Positions 1 to 7,277 of a stretch of DNA of 10,719 nucleotides are shown piece after piece (within the stretch, counting starts at the first letter, position 1; each line of letters opens with the position of its first letter). The stretch covers positions 1 to 10,719 of the forward strand of contig JAGTQN010000032.1 in assembly GCA_018396395.1 (NCBI GenBank). The letters are read 5' to 3'. The stretch is from Candidatus Bathyarchaeota archaeon (GTDB taxonomy: Archaea; Thermoproteota; CALKCG01; B24; JAGTQN01). The notes beneath the pieces were generated by a model that did not search any database, was not told where the DNA came from, and saw only the letters and a program-made list of their open reading frames with translations. The position numbers and the translations under genes are program-made.

Positions 1-55
1 TCGGCCATCTTCCCTTCCTTCGTTATCCATGGAAGACCGCAAAGGACCTTTCGGA

Positions 56-1861
56 CTAGCCCAAGCCAAGCTCCCTAAGCTTCACCTTCGTCGGAATACC
101 CAGCGAATCCCATCCCCTAAGCTCGTAATACTTGGCGACCATTTTCTTGAACTCATCTCTCCTAAGGGCGGAGCCCTTAAGGGGACCATCAGGAATAGGA
201 TCGTCAAAGACCCTATCCGGTAGCCAATCGGAGCCTGGCTTCAGACCCTGCCTAAGGCTTATGAGCCTAACGATGTTCCACACGGCCTCGGATCGCCTTA
301 AGAGATCGTCCAGCGTAGTCCTTATGCCAGTGATGGCTTCATAGAACTTAGGATAGTACTCCAAGTCCATCTGGACCTCGACCCATGGGAAACGGCATAC
401 GCCGAGACAGTCGAACATGGGGCGGACGTGTTGGAGATATATGACGCGCTTCACCTTATCCTCCCCGTAGCTCTCCCTTCCGACCTGTATATCGTACGTT
501 ATCGCCCAAGCCCTGTTGTGGTGGGCTCCGATGTCGCATGTAGCGTAGGCTAAGGCCATGGCCGGGGCTGCTCTGATATCGTAGCCGCTGATCTCCAAGC
601 CCTTCACATGCATCGCAAACCTCTCCGATCCCTTTCCGATCTTTCTGCTCGCATGGGCTACGCCCTCAGCTAGAAGGGCTCCAAAGCCCTTTCTGTAGGC
701 TATCATCTCAAGGAGGCGGATAAGAGCATCCGTATTCCCGAAGCGAAGCTCAAGCCCATCCGTATCCCTTTTATCGATGAGATTCCTCTCGAAGCATTCC
801 ATGGCGAAGGCTGCTATGTTTCCTGCTGATATGGAGTCGAGACCCAACTGGTCGCAGGCATAGTTCGCCCTTACAACATCCTCTATGCTTGGGAGGGCAC
901 AGTTGCTTCCGATCATGGCAGCTGTTTCGTACTCGGGGCCCTCAATCCTTAAGCCGTAGGCTTCACTGATCTGCCCACACTTCATGGAGCATAGATAGCA
1001 GCCTTTGCTTCCAACCTTAGTGCGCTTTTCCATAGCCTTACCGTCGATCTCACCAGCCCTCTCGTATTGGGCCTGGAGGAAGTTGCGAGTTGGAAGGCAG
1101 CTCATCTCATTGGCCCACTCGACAACCTTCATCGTCCCCATCCTTGTCATGATGTCGAATTCATGATGCCCAGTTATGTAGGCTTCGCACTCGTCCCAAA
1201 GTTTTTTCATGATCTCAGGCTTAGCGACGGGAATGTCCTCGCTTCCCCGAACCACGACAGCCTTCAGCCTCTTATGGCCCATAACGGCCCCCATGCCCGT
1301 CCTTCCTGCTTGGCGACCGAAGTCTGAGCCTATGCAAGCAATCTTCACAAGATTCTCGCCCGCTGGGCCTATAGCAATGATGGAGGCTTCTCGCCCCTCA
1401 TCCCTCTTGAGGGCGGCCTCCGTGTCCATCGTGAACTTCCCCCATAGGTGCTTGGCATCCTTAAAGCCTACCCAGCCATCTTCGATGAGGATGTATGTTG
1501 GCTCCTTTGCTACACCATCGACTATGAGGGCATCGAAGCCCGCTCGCTTAAGGGTGGGTGCAAAACCTCCGCCCACATTGCTGTCTCCATAGAGGCCCGT
1601 TGCAGGAGAGATGGCGCTTATGCTCAGCTTTCCCGAGCAAGGAACAAGGAGTCCGGAAAGGGGGCCGCTGGCGATGACAAGCCTGTTCATAGGATCGAAG
1701 GCATCGATCCTTTGGCTAAAGGAGTCGTAGATGATCCGAGCCCCCCAGCCCCTGCCTCCGATGTTCTCTATGGCGAAATCTTCCTCCACTTCTTGGACCT
1801 TATATTCCCTGTTTGCAAGGTTTGCAACGGCGATCTTTAGTCTGTATCCACCCTTGATCAA
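56..1861 (-). CDS. Aldehyde:ferredoxin oxidoreductase family protein (tungsten-bispterin enzyme)
   Basis: Family members oxidise aldehydes to carboxylic acids in the cytoplasm, passing electrons to ferredoxin through a tungsten-bispterin centre and one [4Fe-4S] cluster. The 601 residues match the usual length of about 600. The cluster motif is visible as C288-x2-C291-x3-C295 (CYLCSMKC), with the distant fourth ligand at C489. The two pterin-binding DxxGL(C/D)-type motifs are both present: DQLGLD at 337-342 and DCLGVC at 484-489. The N-terminal pterin domain shows GGRGWG at 35-40, and a paired His lies at 447-448 near where the family has its active-site His. The start is TTG at 1861, preceded by GGGAGG nine bases upstream; no better in-frame start exists. 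It is transcribed divergently from the MFS gene. The exact aldehyde cannot be told from sequence: AOR, FOR, GAPOR and WOR subfamilies share these motifs. Confidence 0.95.
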   Translation of the reverse strand: MIKGGYRLKIAVANLANREYKVQEVEEDFAIENIGGRGWGARIIYDSFSQRIDAFDPMNRLVIASGPLSGLLVPCSGKLSISAISPATGLYGDSNVGGGFAPTLKRAGFDALIVDGVAKEPTYILIEDGWVGFKDAKHLWGKFTMDTEAALKRDEGREASIIAIGPAGENLVKIACIGSDFGRQAGRTGMGAVMGHKRLKAVVVRGSEDIPVAKPEIMKKLWDECEAYITGHHEFDIMTRMGTMKVVEWANEMSCLPTRNFLQAQYERAGEIDGKAMEKRTKVGSKGCYLCSMKCGQISEAYGLRIEGPEYETAAMIGSNCALPSIEDVVRANYACDQLGLDSISAGNIAAFAMECFERNLIDKRDTDGLELRFGNTDALIRLLEMIAYRKGFGALLAEGVAHASRKIGKGSERFAMHVKGLEISGYDIRAAPAMALAYATCDIGAHHNRAWAITYDIQVGRESYGEDKVKRVIYLQHVRPMFDCLGVCRFPWVEVQMDLEYYPKFYEAITGIRTTLDDLLRRSEAVWNIVRLISLRQGLKPGSDWLPDRVFDDPIPDGPLKGSALRRDEFKKMVAKYYELRGWDSLGIPTKVKLRELGLG

Positions 1862-2187
1862 GCCTTCAAACCTCCCTTAGGCTCCGATGACCCTATGGAA
1901 CTTCATAGCCATTGTCGTTGAATTTAGGTTTTTCTAGCCTAAAGCCGCAAAGGTATGGGCCTGGCGCTTTTCATGGATTTCGTCCGTGAAGCGTTGAAGG
2001 AATGCCTCCTTAAGGCATCTGCTACCTCCCGTTATGCCGGAAAGAATCTTCCGATGGTAAAGGTTAAGGCTAGGATCCTATCTTTCAGAACTTATCGCCA
2101 ACCATTGCTGGAGGGGAATAGTCCAATAAGGACTTATAGCCTGAGATTGACCGTTCAGTCCTGAAGATTATCCGAGGTTTGAGGTCG
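1862..2187. other. Divergent intergenic region between the AOR and MFS genes
   Basis: These 326 bases hold both divergent promoters and no convincing gene. Two small perfect inverted repeats are visible: ATGCCT (2002-2007) with AGGCAT (2013-2018), and CGGAA (2038-2042) with TTCCG (2049-2053). A TATA-like TTATAG at 2134-2139 could serve the MFS gene. GAGGT at 2174-2178 is nine bases before its ATG at 2188. An open frame of 69 codons on the plus strand (1955-2164) has no recognisable protein character. I see no RNA gene here. Confidence 0.5.
1871..1876 (-). promoter_or_regulatory. Shine-Dalgarno site of the AOR gene
   Basis: GGGAGG on the minus strand lies nine bases before the TTG at 1861 and decides that unusual start. 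It directly follows the stop codon (1879-1877) of an 11-residue open frame that begins at ATG 1912 on the same strand. That arrangement would permit translational coupling or a leader peptide if the transcript reaches that far upstream. Confidence 0.6.
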
Positions 2188-3288
2188 ATGGCTAAGGAAA
2201 GGGGCAAGCCACTCGATGGATACGATAAGGATGTATTCCTGCTAGCCTTGGACATGTTCCTTAGACGGTTGGTTCAAGGCTTTCTACAAGTCGTACGGAC
2301 GATATATTTGGCATTAATAGGCTTCGATCCCATAGCCATAGGCCTCATAACGGGCGTAGGTTTTGCTGTCAGTATAGTAGAGTCCGTTTTATTCGGGGCC
2401 CTCTCCGATAGGTACGGTAGGAAGCTCTTCCTCGCCATTGGTAGCATCATGTCCTCCATCAGAATGCTCTTATATGCTTTAAGCAGGGACTTCTGGATTC
2501 TGGTAGTGGCTCAGGGTATTGGAGCCTTAGGGGAGGGTGAGGGTGCAGGTCAACCTGTCGTCTCGGGGTATATCGCTGATAAGGTTGGAGATGGAGTTAA
2601 GCGTACACGCGTTTTCAGCCTAGTAGCCATCACCAACGCTCTAGCTTCGACTGTTGGCTCCCTTCTTGCAGCCATGCCTGCGTACTTCGAAGGAGCCTTA
2701 AGGCTTAGTATAGCCGATGCCCACTTACCATTATTCTGGATAGACTTCATCCTTAGCGTAGCTTCCCTTGTACCCATAGCCTTCATGAGGGAATATCGTA
2801 GTGATGCATCGAAGAAGCCTCCAAAGCTCGCCATCACGTCTCCAACTGCCTTGAGGGAGATAGCCCTATACTCCATGGTTAGATCTACGGATGGCCTGGC
2901 CATGGGCTTCGTATCATCCTTGGCCCCCCTCTACCTCTACCTTAGATTCGGTGCGGGATCCGAGGATCTAGCACCTGTATACGCCGCGGCAAGGTTCATA
3001 CCCATACCCCTATACCTAGTAGCCCCGAGGCTCATAGAGAAGCTAGGATATGTAAGCCCTCTGATAATAATTAGGGCAACCTCAGGTCTGATGGCGTTAT
3101 GCATAGCCATCGCATGGGATTTCAGGTTCTCAAGCCTATTCCTAGTAATTTACATGACGCTTGTAGAGATCGGCATGCCCGTAAGGCAGGCTTTCGCCAC
3201 AGAAATAGCGGATTCATCAGCCGTAGGATCCCTTATAGGGGTTAGTAATTCCATAAGGACCCTAGTTAGATCCTTGCGCCCATCGTAG
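2188..3288 (+). CDS. Major facilitator superfamily transporter, C-terminus cut off by a frameshift
   Basis: This is a multi-spanning inner-membrane secondary transporter; the substrate is unknown. The first transmembrane pair is followed by the canonical MFS loop 2-3 signature GALSDRYGRK at residues 70-79. Hydrophobic helices run through the rest, and a basic cytoplasmic loop around residues 200-215 (REYRSDASKKPPK) separates the two halves. I prefer ATG 2188 because GAGGT lies nine bases upstream; a TTG three codons earlier (2179) has no spacing for a ribosome site. The frame stops at 3288 after about 366 residues, one helix short of the usual 400 or so. The missing end continues in the -1 frame to 3425 and would give a normal 412-residue protein. 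The cause is either a real loss-of-function mutation, an assembly error, or less likely recoding. No slippery heptamer is visible at the junction. Confidence 0.88.
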   Translation: MAKERGKPLDGYDKDVFLLALDMFLRRLVQGFLQVVRTIYLALIGFDPIAIGLITGVGFAVSIVESVLFGALSDRYGRKLFLAIGSIMSSIRMLLYALSRDFWILVVAQGIGALGEGEGAGQPVVSGYIADKVGDGVKRTRVFSLVAITNALASTVGSLLAAMPAYFEGALRLSIADAHLPLFWIDFILSVASLVPIAFMREYRSDASKKPPKLAITSPTALREIALYSMVRSTDGLAMGFVSSLAPLYLYLRFGAGSEDLAPVYAAARFIPIPLYLVAPRLIEKLGYVSPLIIIRATSGLMALCIAIAWDFRFSSLFLVIYMTLVEIGMPVRQAFATEIADSSAVGSLIGVSNSIRTLVRSLRPS

Positions 3289-3425
3289 CTGGGTATCTAT
3301 TCGATATATCCGAATTCTATCTACCCTTCGCCATAGGTTCTTCGCTATTCTTCCTCAACTCTCTTCAATTCTACGCATTCTATAGTCATCGCCGAAAAAG
3401 CGACGGTAAGGCTCCTGTAGACTAG
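3276..3425 (+). pseudogene. C-terminal remainder of the MFS transporter in the -1 frame
   Basis: Reading from GCG at 3276 gives 49 codons to TAG at 3423-3425, beginning APIVAGYLFD, continuing with the hydrophobic FAIGSSLFFLNSLQFYAFY, and ending in a basic tail SHRRKSDGK. This is what the last transmembrane helix and cytoplasmic tail of an MFS protein look like. The preceding frame ends in SIRTLVRSL, so the join RSL-APIVAGYLFD is seamless. A single missing base near 3274-3276 explains everything. The tail stays open with sensible codons, so the frameshift is recent or artefactual. Confidence 0.85.
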
Positions 3426-3457
3426 TAATCATCTCTCATCATTTAACAGCTTTCTGA

Positions 3458-3472
3458 AGACGAGAATCGTCT
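3458..3472. terminator. Small hairpin between convergent genes
   Basis: AGACGA (3458-3463) and TCGTCT (3467-3472) form a perfect six-base stem around GAA. The hairpin sits between the 3' end of the MFS gene and the 3' end of the convergent minus-strand gene ending at 3503. No long T run follows on either strand, so a termination role is an inference from position only. Confidence 0.3.
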
Positions 3473-3502
3473 CCTTAAGAATTCCTTTCATCCCCTTCTA
3501 AG

Positions 3503-4852
3503 CTAAGGCCTGCATCCCCACCTCCTTCTGGAGAATAGGAGGTAGGCGGTTATCGAGGCCAGGGTTGCGGCTGCACCCGCGAGAAGCACCGCGGTATGGA
3601 ATAGGTTCCATGGAAGCACGGGAAGGGTTATCGTAGCTAACTCGGCGAAGAGGCCGATGGTCGGATCATGGCTGGCGGATTTGTTGAACCTTGGTATACT
3701 GACTTGGTGGGCAAAGGCTAAGTGGTTCCTCGAAGGCCTTCCCTCTATATCCGAAACGATTCCTGTGATGTAGAGACCCTCTGGCACAAATATCGGTACC
3801 GCTCTAAGGAAGGCTGGTAGTATTGCCGTTTTGATGGCATCCGTTACATTGCTTCCGTCAATAAGGGCCCAAGGGGTATACGAAACGAAGGCCTTCGAAG
3901 CCTCAAAGGCTTTCTCTGAAACGAGAATGATGGGCCCATTTGAGATGATGGTTTTTTGGAATCCCTTAAATCTCTTCGCCCCTAGCCTGACGACAACGGG
4001 CTCATCGCCACGATAGACAATCGTCGATATCATAGCTAGGCGCAGATTCTTCGCTTCAGGCCAGCTCGTATTTGCGAAATATAGGTCGTACTTGACCTCA
4101 GGGTTCTGGGGAAGTAGCCTTACATGATAGCCTAGAGTAACCTCTATGGTTGTCCATTTGAGCCCTATGCGGTGTAGACGCCCATCATCCTCATCCAAAT
4201 CGTCATCCTCAAAGATTTCGCAATGGATCCATGGTAGGGAGGGCACCTTGGCCGAGACATTCCAAGAGAACTCTTGATAAATCGTATCGCCTAAAGTTAA
4301 GGTTCTGTTAACAAGGGGGCTTACGCTCCATGCCCATCTTTGCTGATGGAAAATCATCTGGAACATGGGCGCCAAGGGAAAGATGCGGTAAGGCTTATCC
4401 CTAAGGCATTCCCATTCTATAAGTTCATCCTCGATCTCATCTGAAAAATTCTCTTTCTTCCTCGTCCATAGATCGAAGAGACCGTTTGCATCTGAATCGT
4501 TGTACTGCATCAGAAGAAGGGGCACGTATGTTAGGCTCATTTCTAGGCTTCCGTTTTTGCTATACTTGGACATATGGAGGATTGGAGGCGTGCCTATTAT
4601 GAGCTTTCCGAAGAAACCTTTCCAATTCAGTTCAATGGATTTTTCCCATAGAAAGAGGTACCTAATGCAGCCTCCATCCGTAGTGTTAACCTCGATGCTG
4701 TAAGCAGAGTAGGGGCTTCCAAGCCTAGAAGCCCAGACCTGTCTTACGATGGCCTTTGAAACGGCTTTCGTTGGTAAGGCCTTGGATGAGGATGCGGAAG
4801 GGATTTGGAGGATAAGAATTAAAGTAAAGATTAGCTTGTAGATCCTCCTCAA
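3503..4852 (-). CDS. Secreted or membrane-anchored surface protein of unknown function
   Basis: I do not recognise a named family. The 449 residues begin with a short basic start (MRRIYK), a hydrophobic stretch (7-17) and a small-residue region (SASSS), which reads as a signal peptide. Near the end a single helix (about 417-440) is followed by SRRRW, a stop-transfer anchor, so the bulk would lie outside the cell. At least nine N-x-S/T sequons (for example N56, N182, N198, N335) would suit archaeal surface glycosylation. DSDANGLFD at 119-127 resembles an EF-hand/dockerin-type calcium loop, and DDDLDEDDG at 216-224 is a second acidic patch. The start is the only possible TTG, two codons after an in-frame stop. 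AGGAGG lies just inside the coding region rather than before it, which favours a leaderless or near-leaderless mRNA. It is divergent from the dehydrogenase gene. Confidence 0.75.
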   Translation of the reverse strand: MRRIYKLIFTLILILQIPSASSSKALPTKAVSKAIVRQVWASRLGSPYSAYSIEVNTTDGGCIRYLFLWEKSIELNWKGFFGKLIIGTPPILHMSKYSKNGSLEMSLTYVPLLLMQYNDSDANGLFDLWTRKKENFSDEIEDELIEWECLRDKPYRIFPLAPMFQMIFHQQRWAWSVSPLVNRTLTLGDTIYQEFSWNVSAKVPSLPWIHCEIFEDDDLDEDDGRLHRIGLKWTTIEVTLGYHVRLLPQNPEVKYDLYFANTSWPEAKNLRLAMISTIVYRGDEPVVVRLGAKRFKGFQKTIISNGPIILVSEKAFEASKAFVSYTPWALIDGSNVTDAIKTAILPAFLRAVPIFVPEGLYITGIVSDIEGRPSRNHLAFAHQVSIPRFNKSASHDPTIGLFAELATITLPVLPWNLFHTAVLLAGAAATLASITAYLLFSRRRWGCRP

Positions 4853-4879
4853 TTCCTAATTCAACTCCTAGACTTTCTT

Positions 4880-4887
4880 TATTTAAA
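4880..4887 (-). promoter_or_regulatory. TATA box for the surface-protein gene
   Basis: On the minus strand the sequence reads TTTTTTAAATAAA (4890-4878), with core TTTAAATA. It sits 28-35 bases upstream of the TTG at 4852, which would place the transcription start within a few bases of the start codon. That fits the absence of a ribosome site upstream of the TTG. Confidence 0.5.
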
Positions 4888-5047
4888 AAAGAATTTAAGG
4901 AATGCGCTGAAACGCTCGTTTCATGAGAAAAGCATGGGGATTGAACTAGAGCAGGTTCAGTTCCCATTTCAGAGATGCCAAAGAGCAGGATTGAAGCTTC
5001 CAATTCCCATGGAGCCCCTTTGAACTTAGGAAAGATTAATAGAGCCA

Positions 5048-5055
5048 TTAATTAT
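5048..5055 (+). promoter_or_regulatory. TATA-like element upstream of the dehydrogenase gene
   Basis: TTAATTAT lies about 36 bases before the ATG at 5088, giving a predicted start near 5078. A second AT-rich block (AATTAATTAAAAGG, 5067-5080) overlaps the ribosome site region, where AGGAAAGG (5078-5085) precedes the ATG. Which block is the true TATA element cannot be settled by reading. Confidence 0.35.
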
Positions 5056-5087
5056 GAAAGAACTCGAATTAATTAAAAGGAAAGGCG

Positions 5088-6155
5088 ATGGATGTGAGGG
5101 AAATCCGCATCATCCTTTATGGAGTTGGCGCCATGGGAAGCCTCATAGCCAAAGCTCTCCTAGAAAAGGAGGGTATCGAGATCGTCGCTGCCGTTGATAT
5201 AGGAAAACCCCTAGGGAAGGACCTTGGCGAAGCCATTGGGCTCGATAGGAAGCTTGGTTTAGAGGTTATGGAGCCTGAAAGGGTTCTTTCGAGGATAGAG
5301 GCTGACTTGGTAGTCCATGCAACGGCATCGTATTTGAGGATTACATACCCCCAACTAAGGGCTTGTATAGAGTCTGGGCTGAACATCGTTTCGACTTGCG
5401 AAGAGCTAGCTTATCCATACTATAAGTATCCAGGGCTTTCTATGGAGCTTGATGGGCTTGCAAAGAAGCATTGTGTAACGGTCCTAGGTTCAGGAATTAA
5501 CCCTGGCTATCTCATGGATACGCTTCCAATATTCATGACGGGATTATGCCAAAGCGTCCAAAGCATAAGGGTTGTTCGGATGATGGATTCATCCAAGCGA
5601 AGGATACCTTACCAGGCAAAGATAGGGACAGGTCTAAGTCCTGAGGAATTCCAAAGGCGAATAGAGGAAAAGGCGATCACAGGACATGTAGGTCTAGTGG
5701 AGTCTGTAGCCATGATAGCTGCGGCTTTGGGCTGGCGCCTGACGAACATTAGGGAACTGCCACCGGAGCCAATTATAGCCCATAGGGAAATCCCTACGCC
5801 CTATGTGGTCGTCAAACCTGGGCAGGTGGCAGGGCTGAAGAGTGTTGCCAAGGGATTTATGGATAATGAAGAGGTGATAACCCTCGAATTCATCTCGTAT
5901 GCGGGAGCGGAAGAGGAATATGATGGAGTTTTCATAAAGGGAATCCAGAATGTTGAGATGAAGATCCTTGGAGGCGTTCATGGAGACCTAGGAACAGTAG
6001 GCGTCATTATAAATTCTATACCCAAGGTTCTCAATGCACCTCCAGGACTTTTAACCATGAAGGATCTTCCGATACCATCCGCTACGCCAAAGGACTTGCG
6101 CCTATGCCTCCGTGGGGACTGGGCAGAAGCCAAGGGAAGAGCATTCAAAGCTTAG
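5088..6155 (+). CDS. 2,4-diaminopentanoate dehydrogenase / DapB-like NAD(P)-dependent oxidoreductase
   Basis: The protein has an N-terminal Rossmann fold with GVGAMG at residues 12-17, then VDIG at 36-39 closing the second strand, and HATAS at 77-81 as in dihydrodipicolinate reductases. Family hallmarks follow: CEELAYP at 104-110 and GSGINPGYLMD at 134-144. The 355-residue length and the C-terminal domain match the 2,4-diaminopentanoate dehydrogenase branch rather than true DapB (about 250-270). The characterised member (Ord of ornithine-fermenting clostridia) oxidatively deaminates 2,4-diaminopentanoate to 2-amino-4-oxopentanoate. No ornithine racemase, aminomutase or OrtAB gene is visible here, so the substrate in this organism may differ. 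It is cytoplasmic. The ATG at 5088 follows a purine-rich AGGAAAGG; GTG at 5094 is an alternative. The COG1751 gene follows on the same strand after about 70 bases. Confidence 0.82.
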   Translation: MDVREIRIILYGVGAMGSLIAKALLEKEGIEIVAAVDIGKPLGKDLGEAIGLDRKLGLEVMEPERVLSRIEADLVVHATASYLRITYPQLRACIESGLNIVSTCEELAYPYYKYPGLSMELDGLAKKHCVTVLGSGINPGYLMDTLPIFMTGLCQSVQSIRVVRMMDSSKRRIPYQAKIGTGLSPEEFQRRIEEKAITGHVGLVESVAMIAAALGWRLTNIRELPPEPIIAHREIPTPYVVVKPGQVAGLKSVAKGFMDNEEVITLEFISYAGAEEEYDGVFIKGIQNVEMKILGGVHGDLGTVGVIINSIPKVLNAPPGLLTMKDLPIPSATPKDLRLCLRGDWAEAKGRAFKA

Positions 6156-6229
6156 GTTAGGGATTGACCCTGGCATCCCTTTCTTTCTATTGCTTCGAAG
6201 ATAAGCCTAAATATGAGGGCCTTGGATAT

Positions 6230-6829
6230 ATGAGCTCGATGGTTAGGATGGCTTCGAAACCCTCAAAAATCGAAAAGATCGTATACTTCCATGAGCCTGG
6301 CCCTGCAAACACAGAAGAGGTCCTCAAAATCGTTAAAGAGGCTGCTGAAAGGCTCGGAATAAAGACCGTTGTCGTAGCCTCAACGACTGGCGAAACAGGG
6401 GTAAAGGCTGTCCAGTTCCTTAAGGGTTTGAAGGTCGTGGTTGTGACCCATGCCTTCGGCCTTCGAGGACCCAACATCCAAGAGATAAAGCCAGAGAATA
6501 GGGAAAAAATCCTCCAGAATGGAGGTCTCATCGTTACGGCTACTCATGTCTTCGGGGGTATAGGAAGGGCTGTAAGGGCAAGGTTCGACACAATCCAGGT
6601 CGATGAAATCGTGGCCAATGTCCTGAGGATCTTCGGAGAAGGAATGAAGGTCGCCTGTGAGATTACCCTCATGGCCGCCGATGCAGGACTCATAAGAACC
6701 GATGAAGAGATCATAGCTGTGGCGGGCTCCGGACGGGGATGCGATACAGCCATTGTCTTGCAGCCAGTTAATACCCATCGCTTTTTTGACTTAAAGGTGA
6801 AGGAAATTCTCTGTAAGCCAAGACTTTAA
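6230..6829 (+). CDS. Pyruvate kinase alpha/beta-domain-like protein (COG1751 type)
   Basis: This 199-residue protein resembles the stand-alone version of the C-terminal domain of pyruvate kinase, conserved in archaea (for example Archaeoglobus AF0103) and of unproven function. Visible features are VYFHEPGPANTEEVL at 18-32, the glycine/threonine loop VVASTTGETG at 48-57, VTHAFG at 72-77, a glycine-rich turn ATHVFGGIGRAV at 104-115, and AVAGSGRGCDTAI at 163-175. The catalytic barrel domain of pyruvate kinase is absent, so kinase activity is not expected. The start is uncertain: TTG 6164, ATG 6230 (GAGGG ten bases upstream), ATG 6239 (about 30 bases after a TAAATAT element, so possibly leaderless) or ATG 6248 are all in frame, and the conserved part begins after all of them. 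It may be co-transcribed with the dehydrogenase upstream. A T-rich stretch follows its stop. Confidence 0.8.
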   Translation: MSSMVRMASKPSKIEKIVYFHEPGPANTEEVLKIVKEAAERLGIKTVVVASTTGETGVKAVQFLKGLKVVVVTHAFGLRGPNIQEIKPENREKILQNGGLIVTATHVFGGIGRAVRARFDTIQVDEIVANVLRIFGEGMKVACEITLMAADAGLIRTDEEIIAVAGSGRGCDTAIVLQPVNTHRFFDLKVKEILCKPRL

Positions 6830-6857
6830 TTCCCCATTTTTCTTCCTATTTTTGGCT
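6830..6857 (+). terminator. T-rich terminator after the COG1751 gene
   Basis: Two runs of five T lie within twenty bases downstream of the stop codon, separated by CTTCC. This is the usual form of intrinsic termination in archaea. If it works efficiently, Pcc1 needs its own promoter; a TATA-like CTTTAGTG lies about 30 bases before its TTG. Confidence 0.4.
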
Positions 6858-6888
6858 TTAGTGTCTTCGATGGAAGGTAGCTTAACCA

Positions 6889-7143
6889 TTGGGGGAAGCT
6901 AGGGCCATCATATCGATAGATTTCGAAGACGAAGATTGTCTTGAAGGAGCATTAAAGGCCCTTATGCCAGAAACCTTACGAGCCGTATCCTCAAGGTCGA
7001 ACGTCAAGATATTTCTGGAAGGAAGGAGCCTTATCCTCGAGTTTTCTGCTAGGGATTCGACGGCCTTGAGAGCAGCGATGAACAGCTATCTGAGGTGGAT
7101 CCTTACCATTAAGGAGCTCAGCCTCATCTTGAAGAGCTATTAG
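6889..7143 (+). CDS. pcc1: KEOPS complex subunit Pcc1
   Basis: Pcc1 is the small dimerising subunit of the KEOPS complex, which with Kae1, Bud32 and Cgi121 installs the N6-threonylcarbamoyl group on A37 of ANN-decoding tRNAs. The 84-residue length is typical. The fold pattern is visible: an N-terminal strand (ARAIISIDF), a helix carrying ALKALMPE at 21-28, a central pair of strands (VKIFLEGRSLILEFSA, 39-54), and the signature helix ALRAAMNSYLRWI at 59-71. The start is TTG at 6889 with GGAAGGT ten bases upstream; an in-frame stop lies two codons before, so no longer form is possible. The other KEOPS genes are not in the window. Its location beside a metabolic gene pair looks accidental unless expression data show otherwise. 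Confidence 0.88.
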   Translation: MGEARAIISIDFEDEDCLEGALKALMPETLRAVSSRSNVKIFLEGRSLILEFSARDSTALRAAMNSYLRWILTIKELSLILKSY

Positions 7144-7146
7144 GCT

Positions 7147-7160
7147 GGGTTTTGTTTTTA
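7147..7160 (+). terminator. T-rich terminator after pcc1
   Basis: GGGTTTTGTTTTTA begins four bases after the pcc1 stop codon and holds four T, one G and five T in a row. It matches the archaeal pattern of a T tract without a strong stem. Confidence 0.45.
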
Positions 7161-7209
7161 AGAAGGTTCCTTAAAGAAAGGATTTCCCTTCAAATTCGAC
7201 TCGATGCGA

Positions 7210-7258
7210 TTCCCGTTTCCGTTTCCTCGTTTCCTTTTCTTTTCTCCTTCCATCTTCC
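7210..7258. repeat. Polypyrimidine tract with CGTTTCC repeats
   Basis: Nearly fifty bases are C or T with only a few purines. CGTTTCC recurs at 7214-7220, 7220-7226 and 7228-7234, then the tract continues as mixed T/C. It lies between convergent genes. It may act as a back-up terminator for the plus-strand genes or simply be low-complexity sequence. No coding frame crosses it. Confidence 0.5.
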
Positions 7259-7277
7259 TAACCGCTCAAAAGTTCCC

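Noticed and set aside
1..30. A minus-strand ATG at 30 opening MDNEGREDGR to the left edge, downstream of the AOR gene.
   Set aside because: Ten codons are too few to judge, there is no clear ribosome site, and the frame runs off the window.
1955..2164. A plus-strand open frame of 69 codons in the divergent intergenic region.
   Set aside because: No ribosome site, no recognisable domain, and composition unlike the neighbouring proteins; it covers two small hairpins and a promoter region.
4725..5048. A minus-strand frame of 107 codons overlapping the start of the surface-protein gene.
   Set aside because: It overlaps a better supported gene in another frame, and its unique part lies over promoter sequence with no protein character.
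6380..6778. Long frames (132 and 114 codons) on the minus strand opposite the COG1751 gene.
   Set aside because: They mirror the codon structure of a well supported plus-strand gene and show no domain of their own.
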